A DNA stretch of 64,000 nucleotides, from NCBI RefSeq assembly GCF_048984525.1, contig NZ_JBMGJC010000004.1, positions 186,001 through 250,000 on the forward strand, given 5' to 3'. The notes under the pieces are model-generated. The model did not search any database, was not told the DNA's origin, and saw only the letters and a program-made list of their open reading frames with translations. The DNA comes from Syntrophopropionicum propionicicum_A. GTDB taxonomy: Bacteria > Bacillota > Desulfotomaculia > Desulfotomaculales > Pelotomaculaceae. The number at the start of each line of letters is the position of its first letter. Within the stretch, counting starts at the first letter, position 1. Positions 47,264 to 55,656 of the stretch are shown here, one piece after another. The position numbers were made by a program, and so were the translations under genes.

Positions 47264-48664
47264 TTGAAATTCAGGTTGGCTTCGGCAATACTGGCCGGTA
47301 AGGCGGCGAATAAGCTGAGCCGGGCTTGCGGCTACGAAGGGTCTTCTCTGCCCGGCATGCTTGCCCGCGTGTTTTATCCCCCGGTCCTAAAAGAACTGGC
47401 CGCCCAGGTGCGAAAAGGTATGATCGTGGTCAGCGGAACTAACGGCAAGACCACCACTGCCAACATGATCGCCGGGGTGCTGAATGAAGCCGGTTTTAAG
47501 GTTATATCAAACCGGGAAGGCGCCAACATGATCAGCGGGGTCACCACCAGTTTTATAATAAATTCACTCACTTCAGGAAAAATTGACTGTGACTACGCCG
47601 TTATCGAAGTGGATGAGGCTTCAATCCCGGATGTGCTGAAAAACCTGACTCCCAAAGTGGTAGTGCTCACCAATTTCTTCCGGGACCAACTGGACAGATA
47701 CTGGGAGCTGGAAAAAGTAATCGGTGTTATATGGGACTCGCTGCGCGTGTTAAAGCAGACGGCCCTTGTATTGAACGCAGACGACCCGCTGGTGGCCCAG
47801 TTCAAAGACACAACCGGCCTTCAGTCATATTTTTTTGGCCTGGCCGGGGATGAAAGTTCAAATAAAACGAGCACACAGACCAGAGAGTCGAAATTCTGCC
47901 CGTTTTGTGGTTCTGTCCTTGATTACGAATACTTCCACTACGGCCAGCTTGGTTCATACACCTGCCTGGGCTGCCACTTCAAAAGGCCGCGGCCGCAGGT
48001 GGAAGCCATAAAAACAGGAGCAGCCGGAGATTTGAACAGCTTTAAACTTATTTATAACGAAATAGCTGTCCCCCTGGAAATACAGACCCAGGGCCTGCAC
48101 AACATCTTTAACGCCATGGCGGCCTTTTCCGTGGGCATGAAGCTGGGTATTGACACGCGGACCATACTGAGCAGCTTAAAAAAATACCAGCCTGCGGCCG
48201 GGCGGATGGAAAAGTTCACCTACGGAAAAAAACATGCTTACTTAAACCTGGTAAAAAACCCGACCGGTTTCAACCAGGGACTTGTAACCCTTTATAAAGC
48301 GCAGGGGACAAAAGATGTATTTATCGCCCTCAACGACAACTATGCCGACAGCAGGGACATTTCCTGGATCTGGGATGTGGATTTTGAAATGCTGGGCGCA
48401 GACCATAAATTCTTAAGGCGTTTCGTTTGTTCGGGACTGCGTGGGGAAGACATGGCGCTGCGCTTGAAATATGCCGGTGTGCCCACGGAAAAAATCGTGG
48501 TAAACACGGATATGCGCCAGGCTATAAAGACCGCGCTGAACGGCCAGGCCGGGTCAACCTACCTTTTTTCAACTTATACGGCCCTGCGGCCGGTGCACAA
48601 GATTGTAAAATACCTGGCCGGGAAGGGGGATGCAAATGATAAGCGCATGTCATCTGTATCCTGA
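47264..48664 (+). CDS. murT: Lipid II isoglutaminyl synthase, Mur ligase-like subunit MurT
   Basis: ATP-dependent subunit that with GatD amidates the D-Glu of lipid II. About 466 aa. Mur-ligase P-loop VVSGTNGKTTTANMIAG, FRDQLDRYWELE, a four-Cys zinc ribbon inserted in the middle (CPFCGS ... CLGCHFKRP), and the C-terminal DUF1727-like domain with FIALNDNYADSRDISWIWD. TTG 47264 is chosen because TTAGGAGAG lies 7 bases upstream; earlier in-frame codons run through the repeat cluster. It overlaps gatD by 35 bases. Confidence 0.94.
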   Translation: MKFRLASAILAGKAANKLSRACGYEGSSLPGMLARVFYPPVLKELAAQVRKGMIVVSGTNGKTTTANMIAGVLNEAGFKVISNREGANMISGVTTSFIINSLTSGKIDCDYAVIEVDEASIPDVLKNLTPKVVVLTNFFRDQLDRYWELEKVIGVIWDSLRVLKQTALVLNADDPLVAQFKDTTGLQSYFFGLAGDESSNKTSTQTRESKFCPFCGSVLDYEYFHYGQLGSYTCLGCHFKRPRPQVEAIKTGAAGDLNSFKLIYNEIAVPLEIQTQGLHNIFNAMAAFSVGMKLGIDTRTILSSLKKYQPAAGRMEKFTYGKKHAYLNLVKNPTGFNQGLVTLYKAQGTKDVFIALNDNYADSRDISWIWDVDFEMLGADHKFLRRFVCSGLRGEDMALRLKYAGVPTEKIVVNTDMRQAIKTALNGQAGSTYLFSTYTALRPVHKIVKYLAGKGDANDKRMSSVS

Positions 48665-49367
48665 TCTCCTGAACCTTTACGGCGACAGGGGTAATGTCAT
48701 TGCGTTCCAGAAGCGCTGCCAGTGGCGGAATATCCCCGTGCAGGTAATAAATAAAAGCCTTGGCGAGAACATGGATTTTAACAAATATGACTTTGTTTTT
48801 CTCGGCGGCGGCTCGGACCGTGAGCAGAACCTGATCGCGGCCGACTTGATGAAACGCCGGGATCAGTTTAAGGAAGCTGTGGAAAATGGTCTGGTGGTGC
48901 TGGCCATCTGCGGGGGCTACCAGCTGCTCGGCCGGTATTATTTGACCGGGGACGGCAGGCGTATACCGGGCCTGGACATCCTGGACCTTTATACCAGGGC
49001 GGGGGATACCAGGCTGGTGGGGAACGCTGTAATAGAAATGGTCCAGGACGGACGGAGGGTAAAAGTCGTCGGGTTTGAAAACCATTCCGGGCAGACCACC
49101 CTGGGCAAAATCAAGCCCCTGGGAAAAGTGCTGTACGGAAAAGGCAACAACGGCAGGGACGGTTTGGAAGGCGCGAGGTACAAAAATGTTTTCTGTTCTT
49201 ATTTGCACGGTCCGCTGCTGCCGAAAAACGCCAGGCTGACGGATTATTTAATCAGGCTTGCTCTGAGAAGACGCGACGTTGACCTGGAATTAAAGCCCCT
49301 TGACGACATTTTTGAGGAGCGCGCCCGCGCGGCCTTACTGGGGCGCCTGGGCCTTAAGGCAAATTGA
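48630..49367 (+). CDS. gatD: Lipid II isoglutaminyl synthase, glutaminase subunit GatD
   Basis: Class-I (CobB/CobQ-like) glutamine amidotransferase supplying ammonia to MurT. 245 aa. LYPDLLNLYGDRGNV opens the fold; the nucleophile Cys is in LAICGGYQLLG (~95), and the His in SYLHGPLLPKN (~190). GGGGG lies before ATG 48630, with ATG 48636 as alternative. Together murT-gatD indicate amidated, Gram-positive-type peptidoglycan. Confidence 0.94.
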   Translation: MQMISACHLYPDLLNLYGDRGNVIAFQKRCQWRNIPVQVINKSLGENMDFNKYDFVFLGGGSDREQNLIAADLMKRRDQFKEAVENGLVVLAICGGYQLLGRYYLTGDGRRIPGLDILDLYTRAGDTRLVGNAVIEMVQDGRRVKVVGFENHSGQTTLGKIKPLGKVLYGKGNNGRDGLEGARYKNVFCSYLHGPLLPKNARLTDYLIRLALRRRDVDLELKPLDDIFEERARAALLGRLGLKAN

Positions 49368-49443
49368 CTCTATTAAAAAATGAAGGTTAATTTTTGTTTC
49401 TGTGGAACTATATAAATATCCTGGTATAAAGGAGGTTTCCAAT

Positions 49444-50316
49444 ATGGCCCGGTACAAAAGAAAGAGAGTCCTTATTGCAATAGCCATAGTACTGTTATTA
49501 CTGGTTTCAGCTGCCCTGGCGGGCTGTGGCGCGTTGGGCGGGAAGAACAACGGAACCACACCAGGCGGCCAGCAGGGTCAACAGGTTTCCGAGCAGAAAT
49601 CAAGCCTGGCGGTGTATTATGTTAAGACAACTGAAGATGACGCTTACCTGGTCAGGGAGGTCCACCAGCTGCCTTTTACGAACGAACCGGCCAGGGCGGC
49701 GCTGGAAGAGCTGATCAATACAAGCCCGGTTATCCCGGGCGCGGCCAGGGTCCTGCCGCAAGCGACAAAAATAAAGGGAATTAATATAAAGGACGGACTG
49801 GCCACAGTAGACTTTTCGAAGGAAGTCCTTAACGCTAACGTGGGAGCATCCGGGGAGGCCCTGGGCATACAAAGCATAGTCAATACTTTGACAGAGTTTC
49901 CGGAAATCAAGAAAGTCTCTTTCACGGTGGAAGGTAAAACTGACGAGGCGATGGACTGGTGGGGGCATGTCGGACTGTACGAGCAGCCTTTCAGCCGGGA
50001 CCTGTCAAATGTAAACGAGCCTGCCATCTGGGTGAACAGCCCGAAGCCCGGCCAAAAAGTTGCTTCACCGCTGGAGGTATCCGGCAGCGCCAGAGTTTTT
50101 GAAGCGACAGTAAATATCAGGTTGGTCGATAATACCGGCAAAATGATCGCTGAAGGGTTTACGACTGCGTCGGAGGGCGCGCCCGGACGTGGCGATTTCA
50201 AATATTCACTGAACTTTAACGCTACGTCACCGGGACAGGGTGAGCTGGAAGTATACTGGACGAGCCCCAAGGACGGGAAAGAGCTGGACAAGGTGTCGGT
50301 CCCGGTAAATTGGTGA
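49444..50316 (+). CDS. GerMN and Gmad2 domain lipoprotein
   Basis: Surface lipoprotein of about 290 aa. Signal peptide with lipobox LAGC (Cys 28), a Gly/Gln-rich linker, a GerMN domain (~48-155: LAVYYVKTTEDDAYLVREV, LEELINTSPVIPGAARVLP, GLATVDFSKEVL), then a Gmad2 immunoglobulin-like domain (~185-288: AIWVNSPKPGQKVASPLEVSG). Related to GerM, which acts in germination and engulfment. ATG 49444 follows AAAGGAGG at the right distance, so the upstream in-frame ATG (49402) is not needed. Confidence 0.9.
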   Translation: MARYKRKRVLIAIAIVLLLLVSAALAGCGALGGKNNGTTPGGQQGQQVSEQKSSLAVYYVKTTEDDAYLVREVHQLPFTNEPARAALEELINTSPVIPGAARVLPQATKIKGINIKDGLATVDFSKEVLNANVGASGEALGIQSIVNTLTEFPEIKKVSFTVEGKTDEAMDWWGHVGLYEQPFSRDLSNVNEPAIWVNSPKPGQKVASPLEVSGSARVFEATVNIRLVDNTGKMIAEGFTTASEGAPGRGDFKYSLNFNATSPGQGELEVYWTSPKDGKELDKVSVPVNW

Positions 50317-50318
50317 TT

Positions 50319-50562
50319 TGAGACGTGAGAAATGGGTAATCTTGTTGTAGGGCTGGATTTATCCCGCCACATTTGGCCGGCTGAAGCCGACCCTGTAAAC
50401 GACATCAAACGCCTGACGACCGACGACTGAATTTGTAGGTACGGCTTCAGCCGTACATTGAATCGGGTTAACTCAACCCTGCAAGACAAAACATGTTTGA
50501 TAAAGGAATGGGGACACACCTCGTTTGGTGCCTGAATCTCAGGCTGGGGTATGTCCCCATTT
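50319..50562. repeat. Repeat cluster after the GerMN gene
   Basis: GAGACGTGAG-type repeat (50319-50336); REP pair with drifted stems 50347-50395; a CGCCTGACGACCGACGACTG string (50411-50430) also seen in altered form near 47054; REP with stem GTACGGCTTCAGCCGTAC (50439-50456); and a long hairpin of the GGGGACACACC...GTCCCC family followed by T5 (50515-50562), probably a terminator. The stretch 50563-50715 holds nothing else I can name. Confidence 0.75.
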
Positions 50563-50717
50563 TTGCTATTTAGCCAAGAAAATATTACAAATTTATACTT
50601 TTGTATACATACTAATTAGACAAATTGGTGGTGTTATTGTTTGAACCATTTGTTACCATTTATACAATGTTAATTTATGTAGTCATGTAGCTGTGAGAAC
50701 AGCCTAACAACCCACTG

Positions 50718-50746
50718 TTCATGTTTTTATCAGATAACTTTATAAT
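50718..50746 (+). promoter_or_regulatory. Promoter of the riboswitch transcript
   Basis: Perfect -10 TATAAT (50741-50746) with a weak -35 TTCATG (50718-50723) at 17 bases. The predicted start falls a few bases before the c-di-GMP riboswitch stem. Confidence 0.5.
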
Positions 50747-50754
50747 TCGGAAGG

Positions 50755-50862
50755 CTACAGGTCGTAATACGTAGCCGATAAAGGCAAACTCGTCAAAAGG
50801 CGAGGACGCAAAGTCAAGGGTCTAAGGGCCATGATGCCTATGACAGCCTGATTACCGAAGCA
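50755..50862 (+). promoter_or_regulatory. Cyclic di-GMP-I (GEMM) riboswitch
   Basis: The conserved GEMM-I elements appear in order: AAAGGCAAAC (50780), the GAAA-like tetraloop region AAAAGG, GGACGCAAAGTC (with the invariant GACGCAAAG), GGGTCTAAGGGCC, then ATGATGCCTATGACAGCC (with the ATGACAGCC block) and TTACC. A helper stem GGCTAC/GTAGCC precedes it. It should bind c-di-GMP and control the following Tad-domain gene. Confidence 0.88.
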
Positions 50863-50874
50863 GAGATTTTATGC

Positions 50875-50910
50875 ACCTGCCTGGCCAACTGCCACCGGCA
50901 GGTTCTTGTA
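50875..50910 (+). terminator. Expression-platform hairpin downstream of the riboswitch
   Basis: ACCTGCC (50875-50881) and GGCAGGT (50897-50903) form a stem followed by TCTTGTATTT. The weak U-run leaves open whether it is a terminator or an anti-stem; it starts 12 bases after the aptamer. Confidence 0.55.
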
Positions 50911-50946
50911 TTTAACTCAGCCTTGTTATGAGTAGGAGGGATTTGA

Positions 50947-51825
50947 ATGAAAAAATTTGTCACAAATGAAGATGGACAAGTACTGATACTGTTTGCTTTG
51001 GCACTTGTAGTGTTAATGGGATTTGCGGCTTTGGCAGTTGATGTGGGGTCTATGACTTTAACAAGAACGAAACTGCAGAGTGCTGCCGATGCATCGGCTT
51101 TAGCCGGGGCGCATGATTTGCCGGATGAAAGTACTGCAGAGAACACAGCAGTAACTTATGCCGGGAAAAATGGTGTCCAAGAATCAGATACCATAGCTAC
51201 GGCTGGATATGATGGTGACCCAAACAAAATTGAGGTTGTATGTAAAAGAAAAGTTTCGCATACATTCGCTAGAATTATAGGATTTACGAATACAGATATA
51301 TCAGCTCGCGCTGTTGCTCAAAAAAAAGGCTTTAATGGAGGAACGTTGCCATTTATAAATTGGGACCCATATGAAAAAGGCGAGGAAATTGAAATATGGG
51401 ATAAAGAAGGCAAGGGTAATAAAGAACGTCTTAACACACCTGCTCACGTGGTTATGTATCAATATGACCCAGAGATAGGGGCGGTGCACGGAAATGGTAA
51501 AATGGCTAATGTGAAAGATGAAGTAGGAGATATATGCCCAGATGGCGCCACGGTATATCTTTTAAGCCTTTCTAATGACGTAATGATACCCGGGACGACA
51601 ATCCCGACAATAACGAAAAATGGAAAACCAGGTAGCTTTGTGTACCCTGATGGTAATGTGGGTCAGGAAACCAGAATACCTTCAGAATATATAGTTCTTT
51701 TAAAATGCACAGTAAGGCATTATGACGATAAGACAGCGAAAGTTATAGTAGAGGAAGTATATGAAGATTTAACATCTGTTGATGATTTTGAAAATATCGA
51801 TAGTTCACCAGCATTAGTTGAATAA
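50947..51825 (+). CDS. Tad-domain (TadG-like) pilus assembly protein under riboswitch control
   Basis: 292 aa. The N-terminus DGQVLILFALALVVLMGFAALAVDVG with TRTKLQSAADASALAGA is the Tad/TadG N-terminal domain: a single-span, prepilin-like envelope protein. The rest is extracellular and not recognised, with an acidic end. AGTAGGAGGGA precedes ATG. Codon use is more AT-rich than nearby genes. It stands apart from the main Tad cluster (58.1-64 kb) and is the only gene after the c-di-GMP riboswitch, so it may be an adhesin-like pilus component switched by c-di-GMP. Confidence 0.85.
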   Translation: MKKFVTNEDGQVLILFALALVVLMGFAALAVDVGSMTLTRTKLQSAADASALAGAHDLPDESTAENTAVTYAGKNGVQESDTIATAGYDGDPNKIEVVCKRKVSHTFARIIGFTNTDISARAVAQKKGFNGGTLPFINWDPYEKGEEIEIWDKEGKGNKERLNTPAHVVMYQYDPEIGAVHGNGKMANVKDEVGDICPDGATVYLLSLSNDVMIPGTTIPTITKNGKPGSFVYPDGNVGQETRIPSEYIVLLKCTVRHYDDKTAKVIVEEVYEDLTSVDDFENIDSSPALVE

Positions 51826-51946
51826 CAGTTAGCCGAACAAATGGCCGTGTGGGTGACAGGTACGGTTCTTTTACCACACATGCAAAGCCCCAATAATATT
51901 ACACATATTCTAGTACCGTCTAACGTTTAGTGATACCAGACATAAG

Positions 51947-52007
51947 GAACGGGGCCACACCTCTATCTGGAGCTTGGCTCATGGGCCGAGGGATGTCCCC
52001 GTTTTTT
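51947..52007. repeat. Long GGGGCCACACC...GTCCCC hairpin
   Basis: Copy of the long-hairpin family seen at 37348, 50515 and 55371. Arms GGAACGGGG and CCCCGTTTTTT close the element, so it also ends in a T run. A decayed GGTACGGTTCTTTT element precedes it (51857-51872). Confidence 0.7.
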
Positions 52008-52013
52008 GATTTT

Positions 52014-52039
52014 GCCACAGAATTTACTGTGGCTTTTTT
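52014..52039 (+). terminator. Intrinsic terminator after the riboswitch-controlled gene
   Basis: GCCACAG (52014-52020) and CTGTGGC (52027-52033) pair perfectly around 6 bases, followed by TTTTTT. From here to prkA (52260) I see no gene; CATATAAT at 52176-52183 fits a sporulation sigma-E type -10 (cATAnAnT), but no convincing -35 is visible. Confidence 0.9.
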
Positions 52040-52259
52040 ATTGTGTACAACATATTATGCAAGATCCGGAAACTCTTTGTGATTATATCTATATTATATA
52101 AGGAAGCTTTCGGCATATAACGCTGTCTTCAGGTTTCCCCGCGGGCTGCCTTCATTCTTCTTTTTGCCATTTTCGCATATAATGTAATATTCATCTAAAG
52201 CTTATGCTGCCCTGGGTGGAAACCGGAAGTTTTTGTAACAAACGGGAAGGAGTGAAACT

Positions 52260-54155
52260 ATGGATTTCCTGAGGCTTATAGAGGAATACCGTTCGCTTGA
52301 AAAACAGCTTGCCTGGGAAGGAACATTCAAGGATTACCTTGATTTAGTCAGGGAAAAACCGCATGTGTGCCAACTTGCCCATGCCAGGATTTATAATATG
52401 ATCAGGACCGCCGGGGTGGAGGAGAAAGGCAGCATAAAGAATTACTATTTTTTTTCAACAGAAATTTTCGGCCTGGAAAAAACCCTGGAAAAACTGGTTG
52501 AGGAATATTTTCACCCCGCCGCCCGCCGGCTGGACGTGCGCAAGCGGATCCTGCTGCTCATGGGCCCGGTCAGCGGCGGCAAGTCAACCCTGGTGGCAAT
52601 GTTGAAGCGGGGCCTGGAGAAATACAGCCGCACCGGTGAAGGAGCGCTTTACGGGATAAAAGGATGCCCGATGCATGAAGAGCCGCTGCACCTGATCCCC
52701 AGGGAGCTGAGAGAAGAGTTTCAAAAAATTTATAACGTGTATATCGAAGGGGAGCTGTGCCCCTCCTGCCGCATGATGGTTGACGTGGAGTACGGTGGCA
52801 ACATTGAAAAAGTGCCAGTGGAAAGGGTTTTTTTATCCGAGGACAACCGCTCCGGCATCGGCACTTTTACGCCTTCCGACCCGAAATCCCAGGACATCGC
52901 CGACCTGACCGGCAGCATGGACTTTTCCACCATAACAGAATACGGATCGGAGTCTGACCCGCGTGCTTACCGCTTTGACGGGGAGCTGAATATAGCCAAC
53001 CGGGGCATGATGGAGTTCCAGGAAATGCTCAAGTGCGACGAGAAGTTTCTCTGGAACCTGCTCAGCCTGTCACAGGAAGGCAATTTCAAGGCGGGCCGCT
53101 TCGCCCTGATCTACGCAGACGAGATGATCGTGGCCCATACTAACGAAAACGAGTACAAGGGTTTTATCAGCAACAAGAAAAACGAGGCCCTCCAGTCCAG
53201 GATTATAGTTATTAAAATACCATACAACCTGAAAGTGACCGATGAAGTTAAAATTTACGAAAAGCTGATTAAGCAGAGCGACCTGCGCAATATCCACATC
53301 GCGCCGCACGCCATGCGGGTGGCGAGCATTTTTTCGGTCTTGTCCAGGCTGAAAGAGTCCAAGAAGCAGGGCATGGACCTGGTTAAAAAGATGAAGCTGT
53401 ATGACGGCGAGGATGTGGAGGGATTCAAGCAGAAGGACCTGCACGAGCTGCAAAACGAAGCTGTTGACGAGGGGATGAGCGGGGTCGACCCCCGCTACGT
53501 GATCAACCGCCTTTCTTCGGCCCTAATCCGTACCTCCACCCAGTGCATCAACCCTCTTGACGTCCTGCGCGCCTTGAAGGAAGGTCTCGACCAGCATCCT
53601 TCCATTACCAAGGAGGAGCGTGACAACCTGCTGAACTTTATCTCGGTGGCGCGCAAAGAGTACGACGAAATGGCCAAAAAAGAAGTGCAGAAGGCTTTTG
53701 TCTACTCGTATGAAGAATCAGCCAAAATTTTGTTTGAAAACTACCTGGATAATGTCGAGGCCTACTGCAACGGCGCAAAACTTAAAGATCCGATTACCGA
53801 TGAGGAGCTGGAGCCGGATGAAAAGCTGATGCGGTCCATAGAGGAGCAGATCGGCATTTCAGAAAGCGCCAAGAAAGCTTTCCGGGAAGAAATCCTGATC
53901 AGGCTTTCCAGTTACGCCCGCAAAAACAAACGCTTTGACTACAATTCGCACGAGCGGCTGCGGGAAGCCATAGAGAAAAAACTGTTTGCCGACCTGAAAG
54001 ACGTTGTGAAAATCACCACCTCCACCAAGACCCCGGACGCCGAGCAGCTAAAAAGGATCAACCAGGTCAGCGCCCGCCTGATCTCGGACCACGGTTACTG
54101 CCCCAACTGCGCCAACGAGCTGCTGAGATACATCGGCAGCCTGCTCAACCGCTAG
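52260..54155 (+). CDS. prkA: PrkA AAA+ protein
   Basis: PrkA family protein, 631 aa, long called a serine kinase and more recently linked to Lon-like proteolysis in Bacillus; needed for normal sporulation there. AAA+ Walker A LLLMGPVSGGKSTLVA (~100), Walker B region with FALIYADEMIVAHTNENEY (~285), and the C-terminal PrkA domain (VRKEYDEMAKKEVQKAFVYSYEESAKI-type region, ~460; HGYCPNCANELLRYIGSLL at the end). GGGAAGGAG precedes ATG. It is followed 11 bases later by yhbH, the usual sporulation pair. Confidence 0.95.
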   Translation: MDFLRLIEEYRSLEKQLAWEGTFKDYLDLVREKPHVCQLAHARIYNMIRTAGVEEKGSIKNYYFFSTEIFGLEKTLEKLVEEYFHPAARRLDVRKRILLLMGPVSGGKSTLVAMLKRGLEKYSRTGEGALYGIKGCPMHEEPLHLIPRELREEFQKIYNVYIEGELCPSCRMMVDVEYGGNIEKVPVERVFLSEDNRSGIGTFTPSDPKSQDIADLTGSMDFSTITEYGSESDPRAYRFDGELNIANRGMMEFQEMLKCDEKFLWNLLSLSQEGNFKAGRFALIYADEMIVAHTNENEYKGFISNKKNEALQSRIIVIKIPYNLKVTDEVKIYEKLIKQSDLRNIHIAPHAMRVASIFSVLSRLKESKKQGMDLVKKMKLYDGEDVEGFKQKDLHELQNEAVDEGMSGVDPRYVINRLSSALIRTSTQCINPLDVLRALKEGLDQHPSITKEERDNLLNFISVARKEYDEMAKKEVQKAFVYSYEESAKILFENYLDNVEAYCNGAKLKDPITDEELEPDEKLMRSIEEQIGISESAKKAFREEILIRLSSYARKNKRFDYNSHERLREAIEKKLFADLKDVVKITTSTKTPDAEQLKRINQVSARLISDHGYCPNCANELLRYIGSLLNR

Positions 54156-54166
54156 GGGGTAGTGCC

Positions 54167-55327
54167 GTGACAGAGACAAACCTGATCATAACCCGTGAGG
54201 ACTGGTCGCTGCACCGCAAGGGGGAAATTGACCGGCAGCGGCACAGGGAGAAAGTGCGTGAGGCCATTAAAAAGAACCTGGCTGATATCGTCAGCGAGGA
54301 AAGCATCATCATGCATGACGGCCGCAAAATTGTAAAGGTGCCCATCCGCTCACTGCATGAATACCATTTCCGCTTCGACCATACAAAGCAAAAGCATGCC
54401 GGCCAGGGCGACGGGAACAGCAAGAAGGGCGATATTATATTCTCCGAACCACAGCAGGGGCAGAGTAAAGGCAAAGGGGCGGGCGACGAGCCCGGAGTGG
54501 ATTACTATGAGGCGGATATCACCGTGGATGAGCTGGCGGAAATGATTTTTGAGGACCTGGGGCTGCCGAACCTGGAACAGAAAAAGAAGCCGGAAATGGC
54601 TTCCGATGCCCTGGAATTTAAAGATATCCGCAAGAAAGGCATTTCCAGCAACATAGACCGCAAGCGCACCATCATGGAGGCGATCAAGCGCAGCGCCATG
54701 AAGAAAGAGGGAGAGGGGCTGGCCATCACGCCCGAGGACCTGCGCTTCAAGACCTGGGAGGTCACGTATAAATACGAGTCCAACGCGGTCGTCCTGGCCA
54801 TGATGGACACGTCCGGGTCCATGGGGCCGTTTGAAAAATATATCGCCCGCAGCTTTTTCTTCTGGATGGTCCGCTTCCTGCGCACTAAATACAACAATGT
54901 CCATATCGTTTTTCTGGCCCACCATACCGAGGCCAGGGAAACGACGGAGGAAGAATTTTTCACCAAGGGGGCGAGCGGCGGCACCCGCTGCTCGTCAGCT
55001 TACAAACTGGCCCTGGAGGTTATAGAAAAACGTTACAGCCCCAGCGATTATAACATCTATGCCTTCCATTTCTCCGACGGCGACAACCTGTCTTCAGACA
55101 ATGAAAACTGTGTCAAACTGATGCATGATCTTCTGCAGGTCTGCAACATGGTGGGTTACGGGGAAATTGAGGGGCCGTATTACTATACCTCCACCCTGCG
55201 CAACGCGTTTAAAAAAATCCAGAACGATAAGTTCACCTGCGTCACCGTCAAGGACAAAAGCGGGGTTTATCCCGCGCTAAAGAAATTTTTCAGCCTGTCG
55301 CCCGGTCAGGCGGGCGAGAAAAATTAG
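54167..55327 (+). CDS. yhbH: Sporulation protein YhbH (DUF444)
   Basis: DUF444 family protein, 386 aa, with a von Willebrand factor A-like domain: AMMDTSGSMGPFEKYIARSFFFW (MIDAS-type DxSGS, ~207), then GGTRCSSAYKLALEVI and YAFHFSDGDN. The N-terminal part carries the DHTKQKHAGQGDGN-like linker typical of YhbH. It starts at GTG 54167, 11 bases after prkA, and forms an operon with it. In Bacilli yhbH is a sigma-E/sporulation gene; a spoVR-type third partner is absent here. Confidence 0.94.
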   Translation: MTETNLIITREDWSLHRKGEIDRQRHREKVREAIKKNLADIVSEESIIMHDGRKIVKVPIRSLHEYHFRFDHTKQKHAGQGDGNSKKGDIIFSEPQQGQSKGKGAGDEPGVDYYEADITVDELAEMIFEDLGLPNLEQKKKPEMASDALEFKDIRKKGISSNIDRKRTIMEAIKRSAMKKEGEGLAITPEDLRFKTWEVTYKYESNAVVLAMMDTSGSMGPFEKYIARSFFFWMVRFLRTKYNNVHIVFLAHHTEARETTEEEFFTKGASGGTRCSSAYKLALEVIEKRYSPSDYNIYAFHFSDGDNLSSDNENCVKLMHDLLQVCNMVGYGEIEGPYYYTSTLRNAFKKIQNDKFTCVTVKDKSGVYPALKKFFSLSPGQAGEKN

Positions 55328-55342
55328 ACATCCATTAATTAT

Positions 55343-55453
55343 GTAGGGCGGGTTTCAACCCGCCATTCCAACCGGGGACATTCCTCACCCCAGAGAAATA
55401 CCTCAAATAAAGGTGTGTCCCCGTTCCTCAGACGAGGTGTGTTCCCGTTCCGC
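55343..55453. repeat. REP plus long-hairpin repeats after yhbH
   Basis: GTAG + GGCGGGTTTCAACCCGCC (55343-55364) followed by a GGGGACATTCC...GTGTGTCCCCGTTCC long-hairpin element and a partial duplicate (55371-55453). Confidence 0.75.
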
Positions 55454-55468
55454 TGTCTGATTTAATGC

Positions 55469-55505
55469 CCCTTCGCCAAAATATTCTGGCAAGGGGCTAA
55501 ATTTG
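55469..55505 (+). terminator. Terminator of the prkA-yhbH unit
   Basis: GCCCCTTCGCCA pairs with TGGCAAGGGGC (one bulged C) and is followed by AAATTTGTTTT. From here to 55656 there is no gene; a TATAAT at 55611-55616 probably serves the kinase gene. Confidence 0.7.
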
Positions 55506-55656
55506 TTTTATCAAGTGCCGATATTATAAACGTGGATAACAAAAATACTGGCAATAATATTACATTTATGATACAAATTGCTAATCTTTACCTTGGAAAC
55601 TATACCAAAGTATAATATACTAAAGAGTATGAAATAACAAAAGAAGGGTTGATCGT

